Under the pieces are notes generated by a model, which saw only the letters and a list, made by a program, of their open reading frames with translations, was not told the origin of the DNA and did no database searches. From positions 1-6,121 of the forward strand of contig JAQUUV010000030.1 of NCBI GenBank assembly GCA_028693695.1: a stretch of 6,121 nt of DNA. Direction: 5' to 3'. Shown in pieces: positions 4,950-6,121 of the stretch (position 1 is the stretch's first letter; every line of letters begins with the position of its first letter). The position numbers were made by a program, and so were the translations under genes. The DNA is from Syntrophomonas sp. Its GTDB lineage: Bacteria; Bacillota; Syntrophomonadia; Syntrophomonadales; Syntrophomonadaceae.

Positions 4950-6121
4950 CTAATCCCCCCCCTTTTTTTTCCATTCTTAATCGGTGGAGGAGCTGGTTTA
5001 AGGTTTAGAGCCTGACGCCGGCGGTTAATTTTACTAATTCCGGCTGGGCGCTCGTCCATAGCCCACCAGGGTGCCCGTACCAGCACGTCTTTTAAATCGG
5101 TCAGGTGCAGCGGCGCCAGGGACGACAAATAGGGCACTCCCAGGGAACGCAGCCCGGCCACATGAATACTTATTAAAATTATCCCAAACATCATCCCAAA
5201 TAACCCCAGTAATCCGGCTAACAGCATCAGGGGAAAACGCAGCAGGCGTATGCTTATACCCAGATTATAAGAAGGAAAAGCAAAGGAAGCGATGCCTGTA
5301 AATGCCACGATGATGACCATCAAGGGAGAGACAATCCCGGCCTGAACCGCAGCTTGGCCAATAACCAAAGCCCCTACTATGCTCACCGCCTGGCCAATGG
5401 AACGGGGCAGTCGCACTCCGGCTTCCCGCAAAATCTCGAAAGTCAACTCCATCATGAAGGCTTCCATAAGCGTCGGGAACGGCAATCCCTGCCGATAGGA
5501 GGTTATACTTATTAGCAGCCGGGTAGGTATCATTTCCACATGAAAAGTAGTAACGGCAATATAAATAGATGGGAGCACCAGGGAAATGGCAAATGCAACC
5601 ATCCTTATCCACCGTATGGCAGTTCCAACCAGAAAACGCTCATAGTAATCTTCTGGTGCTGTAAGGAATGAAGTAAACTCGGCTGGTACGATTAGGACAA
5701 AAGGCGTGCCGTCCGTAAAAATCGCAATTCTTCCCTGCAGGAGGGCGGCGGCTACCCGGTCCGGGCGTTCGGTATGCATTATCTGGGGGAATGGAGAATA
5801 GGGATTGTCCTCGATAAATTCCTCCAGGTATCCGCTTTCCAGGATTCCGTCAATATCGATGCGCTGCAGGCGCTGTTTAACTTCGTTTATCAGATCGGGA
5901 GAAGCAATACCCTTAATATATGCAACCGAGATGTCGGTAGCAGTAATTCGCCCTATCTTCATAGGTTCAAACATCAAATTGGGGCTCTTCACACACCTGC
6001 GGAGTAATGGCAGGTTGGTAGTCAGGGTTTCAGTAAAACCTTCCCGGGGACCCCTAACCAGTATTTCGTTATCAGGCTGAGTTATACTGCGCTCATTATG
6101 ATGCCGGATATCTATAATAAA
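4946..6121 (-). CDS. gerA: Spore germination protein, GerA family (germinant receptor A subunit), C-terminal 391 residues, cut by right window edge
   Basis: The frame is open from the window edge to a TGA at 4948-4946, so the true start lies outside. The GTG at 5992-5990 is internal, because the codons before it encode the conserved GerA sequence VRGPREGFTETL...NLPLLRR (about residues 21-42 of the partial product). The hydrophilic N-terminal domain, including SPNLMFEP and the YIKGIA segment, runs to about residue 170. It contains FTDGTPFVLIVPAEF, typical of the family. Hydrophobic segments follow at about 171-193, 245-264, 266-283 and 298-322, with the conserved amphipathic stretch PTLMEAFMMELTFEILREAG between the first two (216-235). 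A basic, proline-containing tail ends in GKKRGGIR, encoded by an A8G8 tract. GerA subunits act with GerB and GerC to sense nutrients and trigger ion release during germination. Typical length is about 480-540 residues, so roughly 100-150 are missing here. Confidence 0.95.
   Translation of the reverse strand, partial: FIIDIRHHNERSITQPDNEILVRGPREGFTETLTTNLPLLRRCVKSPNLMFEPMKIGRITATDISVAYIKGIASPDLINEVKQRLQRIDIDGILESGYLEEFIEDNPYSPFPQIMHTERPDRVAAALLQGRIAIFTDGTPFVLIVPAEFTSFLTAPEDYYERFLVGTAIRWIRMVAFAISLVLPSIYIAVTTFHVEMIPTRLLISITSYRQGLPFPTLMEAFMMELTFEILREAGVRLPRSIGQAVSIVGALVIGQAAVQAGIVSPLMVIIVAFTGIASFAFPSYNLGISIRLLRFPLMLLAGLLGLFGMMFGIILISIHVAGLRSLGVPYLSSLAPLHLTDLKDVLVRAPWWAMDERPAGISKINRRRQALNLKPAPPPIKNGKKRGGIR
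4955..4970 (-). repeat. A8G8 homopolymer tract at the gerA/gerC junction
   Basis: The minus strand carries eight As followed directly by eight Gs, ending 5 nt before the gerC ATG and encoding K-K-R-G-G of the GerA tail. The G-run is also the only possible Shine-Dalgarno element for gerC. Such tracts are prone to replication and transcription slippage. Gain of one base would end GerA at a TAG directly before the gerC ATG; loss of one base would extend GerA by about 25 residues through gerC in another frame. Confidence 0.8.

Noticed and set aside
4093..4953. Plus-strand frames opposite gerC
   Set aside because: They are shadows of the gerC coding strand with no ribosome binding site or family resemblance.
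5265..5612. Minus-strand 115-codon frame rich in Cys, Gly and His inside gerA
   Set aside because: It is an alternate frame of the gerA membrane domain; the main frame is unbroken and matches GerA throughout.
5990..5992. GTG as the start of a shortened 348-residue GerA
   Set aside because: Upstream codons to the window edge encode the conserved GerA N-terminal sequence (RGPREGF and onward), so the gene continues beyond the window.

Overview
The window looks like chromosomal DNA of an anaerobic, endospore-forming member of the Clostridia (Firmicutes). The reasons are a ger-type spore germinant-receptor operon, an oxygen-sensitive radical SAM activase of the anaerobic ribonucleotide reductase type, strong GGAGG-type ribosome binding sites, and intermediate base composition. 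A Syntrophomonas/Desulfotomaculum-like lineage would fit, but the species cannot be named from sequence alone. Every supported gene lies on the minus strand, so in transcription order the window reads from high to low coordinates.

Right part (6121 to 2260): a germinant-receptor operon in the order A - C - small D-like - B. gerA is cut by the right window edge. Its 3' end overlaps gerC by 4 nt (ATGA), and gerC is followed 3 nt later by a gene for an 81-residue two-helix membrane protein. After an 83-nt gap comes gerB. GerA, GerB and the lipoprotein GerC together form a nutrient-sensing receptor in the inner spore membrane; the small protein is probably its accessory D subunit. The canonical Bacillus order is A-B-C, so both the order and the extra small gene are notable. 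Two sequence details stand out: an A8G8 homopolymer tract at the gerA/gerC junction, and a perfect AGGAGG plus possible CTG-started leader peptide just ahead of gerB.

Middle (2259 to 1357): a 192-nt spacer carrying an extended -10 promoter (TGGTATAAT), then a full-length radical SAM activating protein of the NrdG2 type. No nrdD or other glycyl-radical enzyme gene is in the window.

Left part (1356 to 1): a promoter (TTGCCG-17-TATACT), a small thiamine-binding (MTH1187/YkoF-like, UPF0045) protein whose real start is most likely a GTG, and then the first 287 codons of recQ DNA helicase, running off the left edge. The thiamine-binding gene and recQ are 72 nt apart with no clear terminator between them, so co-transcription is possible.

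No RNA genes, CRISPR arrays, insertion sequences or convincing Rho-independent terminators were seen. Most of the content is familiar; the germination operon layout and its junction sequences are the best candidates for a second look.
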